Assembly: GCA_000226015.1 (NCBI GenBank)
Contig: JH153723.1
Span: 117,784-181,783, forward strand
Source: Mnemiopsis leidyi
Taxonomy: Eukaryota > Ctenophora > Tentaculata > Lobata > Bolinopsidae
Length of the DNA: 64,000 nt
Direction of reading: 5' to 3'
Below are positions 1 through 56,769 of the stretch, one piece after another. Position numbers and translations under genes: made by a program. The stretch's first letter is position 1, and the number at the start of each line of letters is the position of its first letter. Under the pieces are notes generated by a model. It had not been told where the DNA came from, made no database searches, and saw nothing but the letters and a program-made list of their open reading frames with translations.

Positions 1-27
1 TTACCAATTAACAACTTGTGTCCCTTG

Positions 28-118
28 TCCGAGTCTACTCAGAGAAAACAAGAAATTTTTGAACAATCAGATTCTTCTATGAGACTCAATAATACTTCAC
101 GACTACACCAGATTAAAA
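28..118 (+). repeat. Dispersed repeat, copy A (second copy at 17585-17690, inverted)
   Basis: This roughly 90-base block is clearly similar to the reverse complement of 17585-17690. Both can be read through with the peptide signature QSDSSMRL-NT-R-HQI, which shows the similarity but is probably not coding. A partial third copy lies near 17955-17997. The copy near 17.6 kb belongs to a larger inverted-repeat element, so this one is probably a solo end of that family. Confidence 0.6.
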
Positions 119-2299
119 AGATTGGTAAAATTTTACCAATTTTTAAAGCCGTGTTAATATTTAGATTCAGTTGCTACATGCTAGTTGTTGGTTATATTTC
201 ACATTTAATGTTTTGTCAGCTATGAATATGAAAAATGAAATATTTTTCGAAACGTCAGAATAAACAAGATTTTCACTTCACACTTGTTGGAACAACAAAA
301 TGATCATCACGACTTTCATCGTCCTAATCCTATTCATTATTAAAGAATCTCAAATCTATTTGGTTCAAATGACTATGACTATGAGGGTCGGAGGACAAAA
401 TGATGTGGGCGTCAAAAGTTCACAGTAAGCTTACTTCATTACTTGTTACTGTTGTTGTCTGACTTAGTGAAACCCTCATGTCATTGGTAGCGAGAATAAA
501 TTGTCGGGAGGGTTAAGGGTGCACGTCACACTTGCTGTAAAATTGTGGACTGTTACTGTTAGTGTTACAGCTGTGAGACATGAGAGTCGAACTCCAATGT
601 AATTGTAACTTTGACAACTTAAATTCTATTTCTATCTTTAATTAATGAATTCACGATTGCAGAGAATGAAATAACATATTTCACAACCACTTTTTGCACC
701 GACGAATTTTCTTATTCACGATGAATGAAATTGCAAACAATCGAGAGTAGACTTTAAACGGTCATTTGAAATTAAAATTACAGAAAGTTCATATAAAAGA
801 ACGCAAATCAAAATGAGGATGAAGTTTCTTTCCGACGTTAATTTATTCAAGACCAAATCCTGGACCTTAAAAATAAGATTGTCTGGCCCATTGGGACAAG
901 ACAACTTGTGAAATTTAAGAAAGGGGTACCGTGTAGAAAAGATATCACTTTACTGTTTAAGAACTTAGTAGTTAGTTCCGGCACAGAGGTGCCGATAGTT
1001 TGTAGTTGCAAAAAGTTTTGAAATATCTAGTAGATATTATTGGACAGTTTTACAGGTTGCCTCTCAAATAATAATAGCAATTAGTATGTGTCCAAGTATG
1101 TGTCCTGGCAAGTATGTGTCCTTGTCATAGAAAAATGCATGAAGTCGAAATTTTTCTCGAATTGGGCTACTTTATCATAGAGGTCCAGGATAAGGGGATT
1201 TGCTGTTTGCTAAATTTGTCATTGAGTTTGTCTCTTAGGCTCATTGCATCCTTATAAGAAAAACTATAAAAGTAAAACTGAAAGCGGTGGTCAGTGAAGT
1301 GTAGTAGTTGCACGAACCGCTGATCGTTATTCGTTAAATTAGACGATTTTTCTCACTCATCCTCCCGAACAAGGTAACTTAAGACTTAAGGGAAATCATA
1401 AGTTTTCTGTGTTTGGCCCAAACTTTAACTTTAAGCTTTAACATAATCATCATCAGCAATTTAATCCATATTTAAAACTTAACACACTGTTTCGTTTTGC
1501 TACTTCAAATTGACTCATTCTCCGTCAAGACCCACACAGATAACAGATTGACTAACAAGAATATCAAATTCAAAAAGTAAATACAAGGTTGAAAATATCA
1601 TTATTGAGTTGTGAGTCATTACTTAAACTTTAAGTTTAATGGTTTATTTAAGTTCTATTTTTAGCAGATGTTCCGACATCTAACAGTACTAGCAGTATAT
1701 AAATTGAAATAAAACGGCACTTTAATGCAAGAGAATGCAAAAATAAATGATTTTCAGGAAAACTTAAATTTCAAACATTTATTCTTCAAGTATATCGGGA
1801 TCATCATTCATCTGAGAGATACTAAAAATTTTAATAGTAGCGAAAATGGAGCGGTACTTAATTTCAAGGAAGTTCTTATCTAAATTTAAACTCTCCAACT
1901 GTACAAAATAATTCCTCACATTTATATAATTAGAAATTATAATTGAAATGATAATCAGATAATGGCATATCGAAATTCATTAGTCAAGTGTTTTGAGACA
2001 TTCTGCAATACAAAATAAAACATTTTTCAGCATGTGGTATCTATAACATTACAAAATAGGAAGAGCGGCGGGTCAGACTTTTCTCGAAACACAAATAAAT
2101 GAACATACAAACGGAGGACAGGCTAACAATATTGTAAAACACGAAGTTTATCTATTTGAATTTCTTTGAATTTTTCTTCGATTAGTCGTTAATTGACAAT
2201 TATTAAGATGATTTCTCCTAATCATAACTCCAAAAACCTCAGATCATTAAGCTTAACACAACCGTCATGCAATTTAGCTTGTTTTCTGCAGAACGAGAC

Positions 2300-2475
2300 T
2301 TGTTATGCACACTGCACAGTCCACGTGCACATACCGTGTGCTCTGCACGTGCACATACCGTGCACTCTGCAAGTGCACAAACCACGCGCGCTGCACGTGT
2401 TCCTACCACGTGCAGTGAGTACACTGCGCACACAAATCACGCGCGCTGCACGTGTTCATGCACATACCAAACACA
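2300..2475. repeat. CACGTG-rich imperfect minisatellite
   Basis: Imperfect tandem units of about 27 bases carry GCACGTGCAC and CGCGCTGCACGTG cores. Several short open frames cross it, but their composition follows the repeat, so I treat it as non-coding. CACGTG is the canonical E-box; whether these sites bind anything is unknown. Confidence 0.6.
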
Positions 2476-2949
2476 CCCAACATACCACGGTACGAGTTTT
2501 GCATTTAAATTTAACATTCGGCTCTTCATACGGATTATTGTCTTGAGTAACGAGATGTCCTATGAAGCCTCAATGTCAGCGTGCAGGCTCGTATAAGGAC
2601 GAATTAAGTTCTGTCAGCGTGCAGGCTCGTAAGGACGAATAAAGTTCTTGGGGAATATTCCCTTCCGTGAGTCGTCACCGTCAATCATACCAAACTAAAG
2701 GGAGAAATTTTAGAGGAGCTGTAAAGAGAGAGATATTTTTGGGGAGGGTTCACAAGTAATGACCAATGAGAGGCTAGGAAACAGTGCTTTCTATTTTCTG
2801 ATTGGTTAAAATTTGTGACCCCTCCCAAAATGTCTTTCTCTATTATATTCATGTAACATGTAGATCATTGAAATCATAGCTATGTTTACTGTTTAGTAGT
2901 GGTGAGTTGTGATGGGAGAAGTTTGTTAGAGTTTAAAATCGGAACTCAC

Positions 2950-47344
<44,395 letters not shown>

Positions 47345-48111
47345 TTCTGTCTATGTTTTCTTCTCACCGCAGTATTTACATATTTCCTGCTAGCCAGAAT
47401 TCAGGACGTTATTGATATTTGAAGTATGATTGAAGTGGTGATTTGAATTAAAGTGGAAATTTTCTGTTAATTTTGTGTCCATCTAGCGTTACAAGAGCGT
47501 CTAATGATATCGGATTTAAGTAGCTTTCTTAAGATGTGGAGAGTGGAGTGTAGAGTGTAGACATGAAACATGATGATAGTCTGCGCTGTAGCTAAATCAT
47601 TGACTTATATATATATACTAGTATCGAGTATCAAAAAGGAAGCACTTTCCCAACACAAGAGGTGAGCCAGTGAGTAATTTCAAATTCCAGCAACTCATGA
47701 TACACCTATTGCTGTACTAAAACATTTAATATGCGAAACTATTTAGCGTCAACATTGCAAGCTGCAATATCATCTATAAGGAATAGACAATTTCTAGAGC
47801 GTTATAGATAACACTACTGAATTGTATAACAATAAACTTGCGATTCTTATTTCTGCCTATTCTTTCTCTTATACCGAGCAATGGACATAATAAAATACTT
47901 GTCAACACATATTAATCTGAAATTATATTGTCATCTAATGGTTTAAAATAAATAGCAGATACCAACAGCAATGTTAAATCCAGCAAGCAAAATATAATAA
48001 ATAAAACGTCGCGTTGCAGGCAACAAATCTCATCCCCGTATCACCTCACGATCTACACAGACACACAGAAACAAATGCCCATAACTAAAACCACACTCAA
48101 AATAAGCCATG
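47345..48111. other. Spacer between ST7 3' end and ASAP exon 1
   Basis: 770 AT-rich bases would hold the ST7 3' UTR and the ASAP promoter or 5' UTR. No clear TATA box or open frame was recognised. Confidence 0.5.
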
Positions 48112-50344
48112 TCAAGCCCTAGTTAACAAGTTCCACACTTGTTGCGGCAATAAAGCCTGCAAATGTTCTGCGATCATCGCGAAGGGAGTAGCAAAGTACT
48201 CCAGAGCTATTCTAGCCAGTTCTCCCATGAATATGGGGTAGAAATGTGTGAGCAGGGCTAGAGATAAGGTGAAGAGACACAGTCCTGCTGTGAAAACCAG
48301 GAAAAACGGGAGTTCCTTTTTGGGGTAGACTGAGACATCATGAAACAGTGGCAACAGTTCCCGGTCAGTTTCCTCTGTTCCACTTGTGTACGGGTGAAAA
48401 AGTTTCCCTTTTTCTAACGGGAACGGGATGAGCTTGAATGTGTCCTTCCAGAAGCACTCCAGAAATTTGATGGAACCAGGAACTTCTTTCCAGTGAGCAG
48501 CGTGGTAAAACGAATAAGCCACAGCTTCACTATCTCCTCTCTTAAGGAGGTGCTCCGGAGGCAGGATGATAGGTTTCTCTTCCAGCAGGTACTGAGGTAC
48601 ATGGGGGTTGAACTCAACAGCTCTCTGAAGAGCTTCAACAGCATCAAACTGGTGTGTGGTTAAACCTTTCTTAACGGTGACATCCGCGAAGAACTTCTCA
48701 CAGACAGGCCTTATTTTGAGTAGAGCTGCACTGTAACATATAACAGCTGACTTAGGTAGAGTCAGATCATCGTATCTGGTGAGTAGAGCTTGGACATCGT
48801 TGTAGGCTTTCTGTGCCAGAAGGGCTTCAATCAGATTCTCGTGAATGTGGAGGACACTCATCAGGGGGAATTCTTTAATGAGTTCTCGTGTTATCTTGAT
48901 ACATTCCTTCAGTTTGCCCATTTTGCGAAGACACATGGCGACTCTCCGTCTGGCGTAGACGCATATGTTAATGTCTCTGCGGTGGAGACTGTTTGCTTTC
49001 ACGTCATGGGACGGCACTGACACAAACTTCCGGATGTTGTTATCAGCTATTTTCAGAGCTTGTCTGAAATACTTGTCGGCTTCTGGTACAGTTGCAGCAC
49101 ATTCCTCACCCAGCAAGATATGTGCGGATGCACAGTTTGAGTTGCTGGTTACCGCTTGTAGCGCTAGTTCAATGCGTTTTTCTGTGTCTATCGATCTCCA
49201 AGCCATGGCCATGAGCTCGTCAGCTTTGTCTCCAGCCCCCGCAACATCAGGGCAGAAGAACATCTGCTGGTCTTGTGCTGTTAGGTTCATATCGTAGTGG
49301 GTTAGTGGACTGTTCCCTGTTGCCTGTTATAATTAATAAAATCAATTACAAACTGTATCTCACTAATGAAATTTACAGAATATTTTTTAATTGTTGAACA
49401 GCATTCAGATCTTGCAATTGCAGAGAAAATAATTTCATAAATACTTAAATAAGCCTATCTCACGTATGTAAAAACTTTTAAATGATATGATGTTCAAAAC
49501 AACTAACTAAGTTAGATAAACTTATTATGGTACAGCACTGACATTGCTTGAGACGACTGAGGTTGCCAGGGACAATAACCGACCGACTAACCTGCATAAA
49601 CTTAAAGTACTCGCACCCCCTGATAAGGTTCATGGGGTTTCTCCAGACTTTACACTCACTCTGTGCAGGTTTCTCTGGCAGGTCAATACCTCCGATAAAC
49701 GGAGCTACATATGTTAGTGCCAGCTGTTCAATGAGAGAGTTACCGTGTTTATGGAAATACCTGCAAGGTATTGATGACTTAGGGCGGCAATAATCAATAT
49801 GTGTTAGTGTGTTCGAAATCTGAGTACAAATACAATAAAAATAAACTGTCCATAAGAACACATAATTGGGAAATGTATTCACGATAATAAGTTTATCATC
49901 ATACCACCACTCAAAGATGAGGATTATTCCTGAAATAACAGATGATGTCCCAGTGAGGGCCACGTAAAACTTCGGAGTGAGACTATTCATAAAGAATCCA
50001 AGTTGATCTAGATTTTCATGAAGTCGCAAAGGAGCTCTGAAAAGTTGACAATATCGTCAAAGTTACTAAATAACTTAGTCACTAGTCAGGTAAATGATAA
50101 AAAACCTAGTACTATCAAATATTAGGTATAACATCTTGTATCAATCTATTATCAAGGCAAAGTCTATGCAGTATACAATGGTACACTCTATTGATTTGCA
50201 TGTTAATTGAATTACCCACCGTAGAAACCAGATGAGAAACATGATGAGAAGAAACCAGAGCATGAGCAAGTAGGTCCATGACCAACTGACCCAAAAACTT
50301 AGGGAGTCAAGTGTATCAGACACCACTCCCTTGTTCCCTGTCAT
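48112..50344 (-). CDS. ST7: ST7 (suppressor of tumorigenicity 7) family protein
   Basis: Four exons (50344-50220, 50036-49905, 49760-49592, 49323-48112) with continuous phase give about 545 residues; human ST7 is about 585. Exon 1 holds a transmembrane segment ([20 protein letters not shown]), exon 2 [15 protein letters not shown] and a second hydrophobic span ending IFEWW. Exon 3 has [20 protein letters not shown] and [15 protein letters not shown]. Exon 4 starts [20 protein letters not shown] and carries the long helical-repeat region ([43 protein letters not shown]) and a final membrane span ([15 protein letters not shown]). Human ST7 lies at 7q31 and is reported as a tumour suppressor; its biochemical role is not settled. 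The large single last exon suggests intron loss. Confidence 0.95.
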
Positions 50345-50507
50345 TGCATTCTCATGTACCTACGTAGTATATCTAATTAAAATGCCTATTAAACTCATTT
50401 CCTGTTTTTACAGAGGATTGTAAGAGTGAGTATTGAAATAGAAGTTAGAGCCAAAATAAGCAAGATCGGGATTAAAGAGCAGCTATAGATTTATATTCTT
50501 AATTACC

Positions 50508-51248
50508 TTACTCGGGATTATTTCAGTCGGTTTATCAACAACCTGGAAAAATAAAAACCGGGAAAAATATGGCGAAATTGCCCAAAACCCGCCACATTAT
50601 CCCAGTTGGAATTTTACCAGTGCCAAACCTTTCAATTTTAAAATTGCAGAAAAATACAAAAATTGCAGAAATTTAGTTTATTTCTACTTGTTTTGGAAAC
50701 GGTTTTCCCAACTAAGGTGTGGTGTGATCATTGTTTTGTAATAGCTGATGTTTGAATATATAACCACCTTGACATCGTCTGTTTCATCCGATTTTCATGA
50801 TTTATAGCTTATCTTTTTTGAAATTTACTCACTAAGTTGTTAAAAGTGCTATAACCACAGCGTTTAATCATTATTTTCTTGACTTGGATTCGACCATAGT
50901 ACTATTTTAAAAGTTTTGTAGTATGCATTTATTAATCAGCTATTTTTACTTTGAACCCTATCAACTATTTCATAGAAAGTGGCTGGTATCCAAGAGGTGA
51001 AAAATAAAAAACAACGGAAATTGAAAATCTGAAATGAGAAAAATGAATTCAGATAAACTTTGCTGTTTGCTCCAATAGTCTTCTCTAGTTATAAAGTTAT
51101 AATATGGTTATAATATGAAGACCCATACCCTTTGGGAACCCCAAGAGCTGAGTGGGCGGTATTTATTATGGCTGGTGAAAACGGGGAAAATATGGCGAAA
51201 TCCTCAAAAATCCCGCCACTTTATCCCTGTCATAATAATCCCGAGTAA
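50508..51248. mobile_element. 741-bp non-autonomous element with 15-bp TIRs
   Basis: The left end TTACTCGGGATTATT is the exact reverse complement of the right end AATAATCCCGAGTAA. Both subterminal regions carry ATATGGCGAAAT and CCCGCCAC-TTATCCC in the same orientation, so an internal duplication or two nested members are possible. No transposase frame is present. Confidence 0.75.
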
Positions 51249-52414
51249 CATCTACTATTTTTCAATGATTCAATGAAACGAGTTGTTTCAAAAATCAGTG
51301 AGTAAGGTAAATACCTAGCAATAAAATTTCACAATTTAATATATTCTAAGAACAAGAATGAAATCATATCTATTACTCAACTCAATATCAATAACAAAAT
51401 TTCTAAATCTCACACCATTTCCAAATCTATTAATTAAAAACAAAATTTGATCTAATTTGAATCTCATATAGTTCTTACTTTCTTAGCTCATTACAATGCA
51501 TAATATAATCAAAAAATGGAACTTAACTGATATAACATTCATAATGACATTGTCATTCGAAAATTTAAAAGTACAAAGAACTACTAGCACTGCAATAAAA
51601 TCTGTTACAGTTTCCATTGAAAGACCCGGCCCTGGCACATTCCCATAATAAATAAGGTAGGTATAATTCTAGAATCAATTTGGCAATTCGACACAATTAC
51701 CTGTACCAAAGGACTAGTAAAATTAGTCTTTTTAGCCCGCTGCACGCAAAATATTTAAAAAAATTGACTGATGTCAGAAAGCTTAGCAAGTCGTTGAAAA
51801 AGGGGGAGTGAGCAAATGATACATTGACCCCTCAATCCAAATATTTGAGAGGGCCATGGAAACATGAACCCTCTGTTCTTTTAAAATCACAATTCTAGCA
51901 TAATTCTCTCGTGTCCGTACTGTAAGAAAAAATCCCACAGGAAGCTTTTAATCTTTATACCAGTTCAAAAAAGCAGATATCTCTTAAACTGTAAACTTGT
52001 ATGTACAATACATAAGAATGTGTGAAGGGTATTTGCCAAAACATTAGTGAAAAGAGTCTATTCACTACAAAATTCATTTCTGACAGTATCATATATATTA
52101 ACTTATTTATGTTGAACTCAATATTGAAACCAGTTACCAAGGGTTTCTTGTCACTTTACCATTTGAGTACTCACTGAGTAATTAGATATTGTTCCCAGAT
52201 TAAATGCAATTATGAGTCATAGATTATGAAACAAATCACCACAAATCATTGTTTATTTAAGGTATGAATTACACCTAGGTATAGATATAATTTCCAAGAA
52301 AATTGGCGATTAAAATTATCATAAAAATAATGTTAGGCAGTTACCTTATTTCATTTTATTGTATCATTTATTGTATCTGTAACATAAATTATGTAATTAG
52401 TAATGTATTTGTTA
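51249..52414. other. AT-rich intergenic stretch
   Basis: No coding region, splice-bounded exon or repeat was recognised. Confidence 0.5.
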
Positions 52415-52655
52415 CACCTGTACCCAGGCTTTTACAGTTATACTGAAGGGGCTCCTGGAAGATTCTAGATCTTTTAACGGAGACCCTCCTCATTTAACCC
52501 TCAATCACGGTTTCCCGATCATTCGGCTGAGTCGACCGAAGAAGATTGCATAGGCAAATGCCCTTAGCGCACTCCTCTAAGATTGGCGGATCTGGGAATT
52601 GAACCCCCGATCCTCTGCATGGAAAGTCGGGTTAGATACCACTACACCACCAACC
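52415..52655 (-). mobile_element. tRNA-derived SINE, second family
   Basis: The minus-strand head GGTTGGTGGTGTAGTGGTAT carries the A-box and GGGGGTTCAATTCCC the B-box. The body, with CCGAATGATCGGGAAACC and CTTCCAGGAGCCCCTTCAG, differs from the other two SINEs. The left edge is approximate and no clear target duplication was seen. Confidence 0.75.
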
Positions 52656-52781
52656 TAATTCAATATGAATCAGCATGATGATACCAACAATTAAGTTTAG
52701 AGAATCACCAAAATATCTGGTTAGAGACTTAGTAATTTGGAAATCAAAATTACACACAAAAAGTTCCCCGATTTACATAGC

Positions 52782-53861
52782 TTATTCCATAGATGAAGTG
52801 GGGCCAGTGATCTGATTGATGCTTCCATAATTTCGATAATTGAAGGGATCCTCCAAGAGAAAAGACGGTATGAAAGGTGATTCCTCCTTAGCAATTTCTT
52901 GCTTCATTAAATCTAGATAATTAACTAAGACATAATCTGAAAGTCTCTCTGACAGTTCACCACTGTTGAGGGATTTAAAGCACAGACATCTCAAAAACTT
53001 AATTCTCAGTGATGGTTGAAGTAAGAACACAGCAGCATTTGAAAGTGACATCAGACAGATGGACAAAAACATGACAGAAAACACCAATTTAACATCGTGC
53101 AGTATTGCATCTCTGAAGTAAAAGCAGACAGACTTTGGTGACACACTTTTTATTTGAGGTCCACAAGCTATCATTTCTAAACAGAACATCACAGGTAAGA
53201 TGCTAAATGTGATTGTAAATAGCAGGATGAGAAAGACATTTAGCAGGGACACTTTAATGCTGTAAATTGATAAAATTGGCAGTGTCCAGTTTAGTAGTAT
53301 AATCTTGGTCAATTTGCAAAGCAATCGAAGGAGGACTATAATATTGGAGCAGACACATATGATATACATGCTGGAAGCAAGTCTTGGTAAAACAAAGAGA
53401 ATATCAGATTGGTCATCAACGCGGATGATGATAATGAAAAGAAGGAGAGGTACAACAAAACAGATTATCCACACCAAGGCAACAAACCTCTTGGTACTTT
53501 TGAACGTGAATTCTTGGAATGATTCTTCCCCAATAAGAATTTTGTAACGTAGGAATGCTACAAGAGAAATCAAAGCATGCTGTACACATACTATACAAGA
53601 GGAAAAAAGTATGACTGCCAGCTCTGGATCATTTAAGGCAAAATCCCTCTTTGCTTCAGAAGGAGTCAACAAATACCAGCATATTGGGATGACAATGGCA
53701 CTAACAAAATCATTTGCAGCAAGATTTCGAAACAAGAATGCAAATTTTTTTTTCATCCCATGTTCTTCTTTGGATACCCAAAACAACAGTGCATTCACAA
53801 AAGCTCCAAAAATCCCGACAATAAGAGAGCTTATGTCAGCTATTTGAAGTGGTGTAGCCAT
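52782..53861 (-). CDS. Divergent rhodopsin-like GPCR (single exon)
   Basis: 359 residues with seven hydrophobic spans. TM1 has GxxxN (GIFGAFVNALLF), TM2 has NLAANDF with the conserved Asp, and TM3 ends LRY instead of DRY (LVAFLRYK). TM5 and TM6 are present, and TM7 has SNAAVF where NPxxY is expected. The C-tail has CLCF, a possible palmitoylation site. The ligand cannot be inferred. I start at ATG 53861 (MATPLQIADISS). The open frame continues upstream to about 53936 without an ATG and crosses a possible splice junction (TTCTAG/GTATGT), so an upstream exon is possible. Confidence 0.8.
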   Translation of the reverse strand: MATPLQIADISSLIVGIFGAFVNALLFWVSKEEHGMKKKFAFLFRNLAANDFVSAIVIPICWYLLTPSEAKRDFALNDPELAVILFSSCIVCVQHALISLVAFLRYKILIGEESFQEFTFKSTKRFVALVWIICFVVPLLLFIIIIRVDDQSDILFVLPRLASSMYIICVCSNIIVLLRLLCKLTKIILLNWTLPILSIYSIKVSLLNVFLILLFTITFSILPVMFCLEMIACGPQIKSVSPKSVCFYFRDAILHDVKLVFSVMFLSICLMSLSNAAVFLLQPSLRIKFLRCLCFKSLNSGELSERLSDYVLVNYLDLMKQEIAKEESPFIPSFLLEDPFNYRNYGSINQITGPTSSME

Positions 53862-55009
53862 ACTAAATAGCCAATTTACATACCTAGAAAAAGAATTTCG
53901 CCTGTTATTCCCGACAGACAGGCGATATATTTCCACCCAGCCGGAGCTGTTAAAATCCTATTTGAAAATGATGTTCAAGAATAATACTACACTTTACATA
54001 CTGGCCACTCGCTTGCAGAGATTTTAGGCCTGAGCTATTGCATTGTTAACGCGGGGTGTAAATAAAATTGACATGGCACGTGCATCATAAAATGAAAATT
54101 GTGCGCGATTGGTTGTTAGTTCAATTTGCTATTGCTTTGTTTTGTCAACGATTTGATCTGTGTCGCAATATGTTGTAGGTATGCGAGTGAATTGTTGCCA
54201 AATGTCTGAATTGAACTGTAAAGCAAGCACTGTGCAGCCAGTAATCCATCTGAAATTCATTCATTATCATCTAAAACCTTCAATATCCTGTTGCATTTGG
54301 TTACAGCTGATAACTTCATGAAGCTCCATCTAATACAATGAGAAAATTCCCAAAAATCACTCTTATTACCTTGTTTTATAAGTCGGATTTCATCATTTAC
54401 GAGAGTGATTAAAGTAAACAAACAACTTTAAACAGCTTTATCGCTGTGAGGGATTGGCAAGTCAGTCAAGTTGACTGTTAGTAGCCAACCCCACTAAGAC
54501 CTAAAATATGATATACTAGTAATAAATAATCATTAAATTTGTAATAAATTAAAGGGCTGATTAAATTAAATAAACTGTAGAAAATATGGTCTAACCAAAA
54601 AAATATTCAATCATATTTAACGATTAACTGTGGGCTCTAAACAATGTATAAAGACTGTGCAGCAGGACACTTAAATAATAAAAAGGAAACACTGTTAAGA
54701 AGCCCACTTCAAGTCAATTATTTACATATCTATGTACAGGATTTAATTTTGTGGTATGTGCTGTTGGTCCTTGCTTAGACAGTGGGGTGGGTAACTTAGA
54801 TGCTTAGCATATTTCCCACGTCATAAACGGCTGGGAAGAGGTTAGGGCTACGTATTGCGTCACCTATTCTAACTAGATAGTACATGCTGCGATATGTGCT
54901 GTGAGTTGCGACACGTGACCCAGCACACGTCCTAACTAGACGTGACATGTTCCGCAGCACATGTTGCTATTGGATCAAGTGTATAATGTACTTGTAGCAA
55001 TGTTGCAGC
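53862..55009. other. Intergenic; repeat fragments
   Basis: AT-rich up to 54770. From 54870 to 54975 there is a block with CCTAACTAGACGTGACATG and GCGACACGTGA that recurs at 56600-56735. No gene recognised. Confidence 0.55.
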
Positions 55010-55019
55010 AACCAATTAT

Positions 55020-55303
55020 GAATGTTTGGAGGGAAGTGGGGAGGGGACCTTTTTCAGGTCCTCATTTTGAGCAAACTCAACTCCCAGAGGTGTGCACTGA
55101 TTGGTAACGGTTGTGTTAGGTTGTGGGTGGGCCGAAGGATCAACCAAGCTACATGATGTGTATGGAGCAGATGTTCCAACGGACACAATTCCACAGATAG
55201 TCAATTCAGAAGATTCATGGATCGGCACCGTGCCGAGTCGGGTATGATTTGACAACCTCTGCATAGTCTAGATGAGTTCTCTACCAATTGAGCTACCAGC
55301 CCT
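55020..55303 (-). mobile_element. tRNA-derived SINE, third family, with 10-bp target duplication
   Basis: AACCAATTAT is present at 55010-55019 and at 55304-55313. The minus-strand head GGGCTGGTAGCTCAATTGGT has a good A-box, and the B-box (GGTTGTCAAATC) is degenerate. The 82-codon open frame on this strand is the SINE body and not a gene. Confidence 0.85.
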
Positions 55304-55313
55304 AACCAATTAT

Positions 55314-56600
55314 ATTTTTTAGCAAATATGGTGCTTGTAGAAATCTTCCTCCGTCCATGGGAACTCGACCACCTCACAGATAATGGTTCTGACAGTCGAA
55401 TGTCCAACTCTGAACAGGTGCGCTAGAGTATTGCAATGGTCTTCAGTTGCTGCGGGTGAGGGTTAGCTCCGTTGCAGGTTCGATAGAACCGCCACAGAAC
55501 AGAAAAGGATGGAGTGATATATCTTCTCAAGAATTTCCGCAGATATTATATAGAACTTCACAGACTTGTCGTCGTACATGTGCTGGGCACTGGCATTCTC
55601 CTTCCCAAAAGGTTAAACTCTTCAGGAAACGTTTCTGTCTGCGTAGTCGAAACTGCTCCGGATCAGCTGCAGAATTTTCTTTCAGGATTTCCATAATGTG
55701 CTGGACATTGATGTTTCTAATCTGTACGAGCATTTGGAGAAGTCTTTTGACTGGGCCCAAAGGTAGTTGTTTTGCATGTCGTTTTTCATTGTCAGATTTT
55801 TTTGACGTTTAGCTGTCATGCTTCGAGCTTACAGCAGGAATTTCTCGTCCTGACGTGGTAAGATGTACTGATTGATCAATGACATGTTCTAGTCTAATCA
55901 TTTTTCTCAAATTAGCGACTGATTGGGAGTATGGTTCGTTTATTTCTGGTTACATCCACTCACACCATGCTGAATCACGTGAAGACGTTGTTTTAAGTTT
56001 CACGAGCACCTCTACATAGATCCCCCTTCTCCTCCAGTGATTGCTCCCAGTCCTACCAGAGTCACGAACTCTGCTCCTGGGAAGCCTGCTGCTGCTCTTG
56101 TTTAGGAGGTTCCTCATCAAAAGTTTAGAGACGACGTTGACAACCTACAGGCTCAACAAAAGTGGAGCTGATGAAAATTGAAGACCCTTAACTCTCCCAG
56201 TCTACCCCGATCCAGAAAAGCCTCCTCTTTCTAAACCGAAGGAAGAGGCGACCCTTGACACAGGAGGAGAGAGGCGACAGCGCTGGACGAACTCAAATCT
56301 CGAACTCGCAGAGGATTAGAAGATTTTATGTACAATATCATTATGTATGTTTTGTGTAAAATCAGTAATTATAAGGAATTAAACGATGGAATAAAATAAT
56401 CATACAGTATGTTGACGACATGATATCCGTCTAACGTTCTAACGTTCGCGTTCTCGCCAGCAGAGGTAACACCTCGACAAACATTATGCAGTAAACGTCG
56501 TTTTTAAACAATTTTATGAAATAGATCAAAATCTTGTTAGCCTAAATTTATACCACATTTGCATGAAAATAAGGTCGAGATCAGGTAGCACATCATGTTC
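55314..56600. other. Unrecognised, partly open sequence; probably decayed mobile DNA
   Basis: The minus strand is open for 77 codons at 55760-55527 with a coding-like look (QFRLRRQKRFLKSLTFWEGE), and nearby stretches on both strands are proline- and arginine-rich but broken. I do not recognise the family. No splice-bounded host exon was found. Confidence 0.4.
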
Positions 56601-56735
56601 TGTGTCGCGTGTCGCGAAACATATGATCCTAACTAGACGGCACATGCCGCAATACGTACCGGGAGACATGATCCTAACTAGACAGTACATGCCGCGGTAT
56701 GGGCTGCGACACGTGATCCGAGACGTTCCGTCTAG
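56600..56735. repeat. CTAACTAGAC / CGACACGTGATCC repeat block
   Basis: Two tandem variants of GATCCTAACTAGACGGCACATG end with inverted CCGTCTAGCTAGG. It is in the same orientation as the block at 54870-54975, so the two may be subterminal copies around the 55.0-56.6 kb stretch. Confidence 0.6.
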
Positions 56736-56769
56736 CTAGGGTCTAAGTGAGTATTAAATACGCTAACAC

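Larger units (their letters stand above)
1..2949. other. Region 3' of the last visible ASAP exon; no gene recognised
   Basis: The donor after the SH3 exon at 2950 means this stretch should be ASAP intron until the final coding exon. I looked on the minus strand for the end of an SH3 domain (ALYDY...WW..G..G.FPxNYV) and did not see it. The stretch is AT-rich. It contains a dispersed-repeat copy near 30-115, a CACGTG-rich minisatellite near 2300-2475, and a short duplication around 2575-2645 (GTGCAGGCTCGT occurs twice). The last exon may be before base 1, or it may be too short to see. Confidence 0.6.

Noticed and set aside
48790-49297. Plus-strand frames opposite ST7
   Set aside because: Shadows of the ST7 last exon.
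52590-52655. tRNA gene (Gly-like)
   Set aside because: Head of a SINE; the sequence continues into a repeat body.
55016-55264. 82-codon minus-strand protein
   Set aside because: Lies wholly inside a SINE with target duplications.
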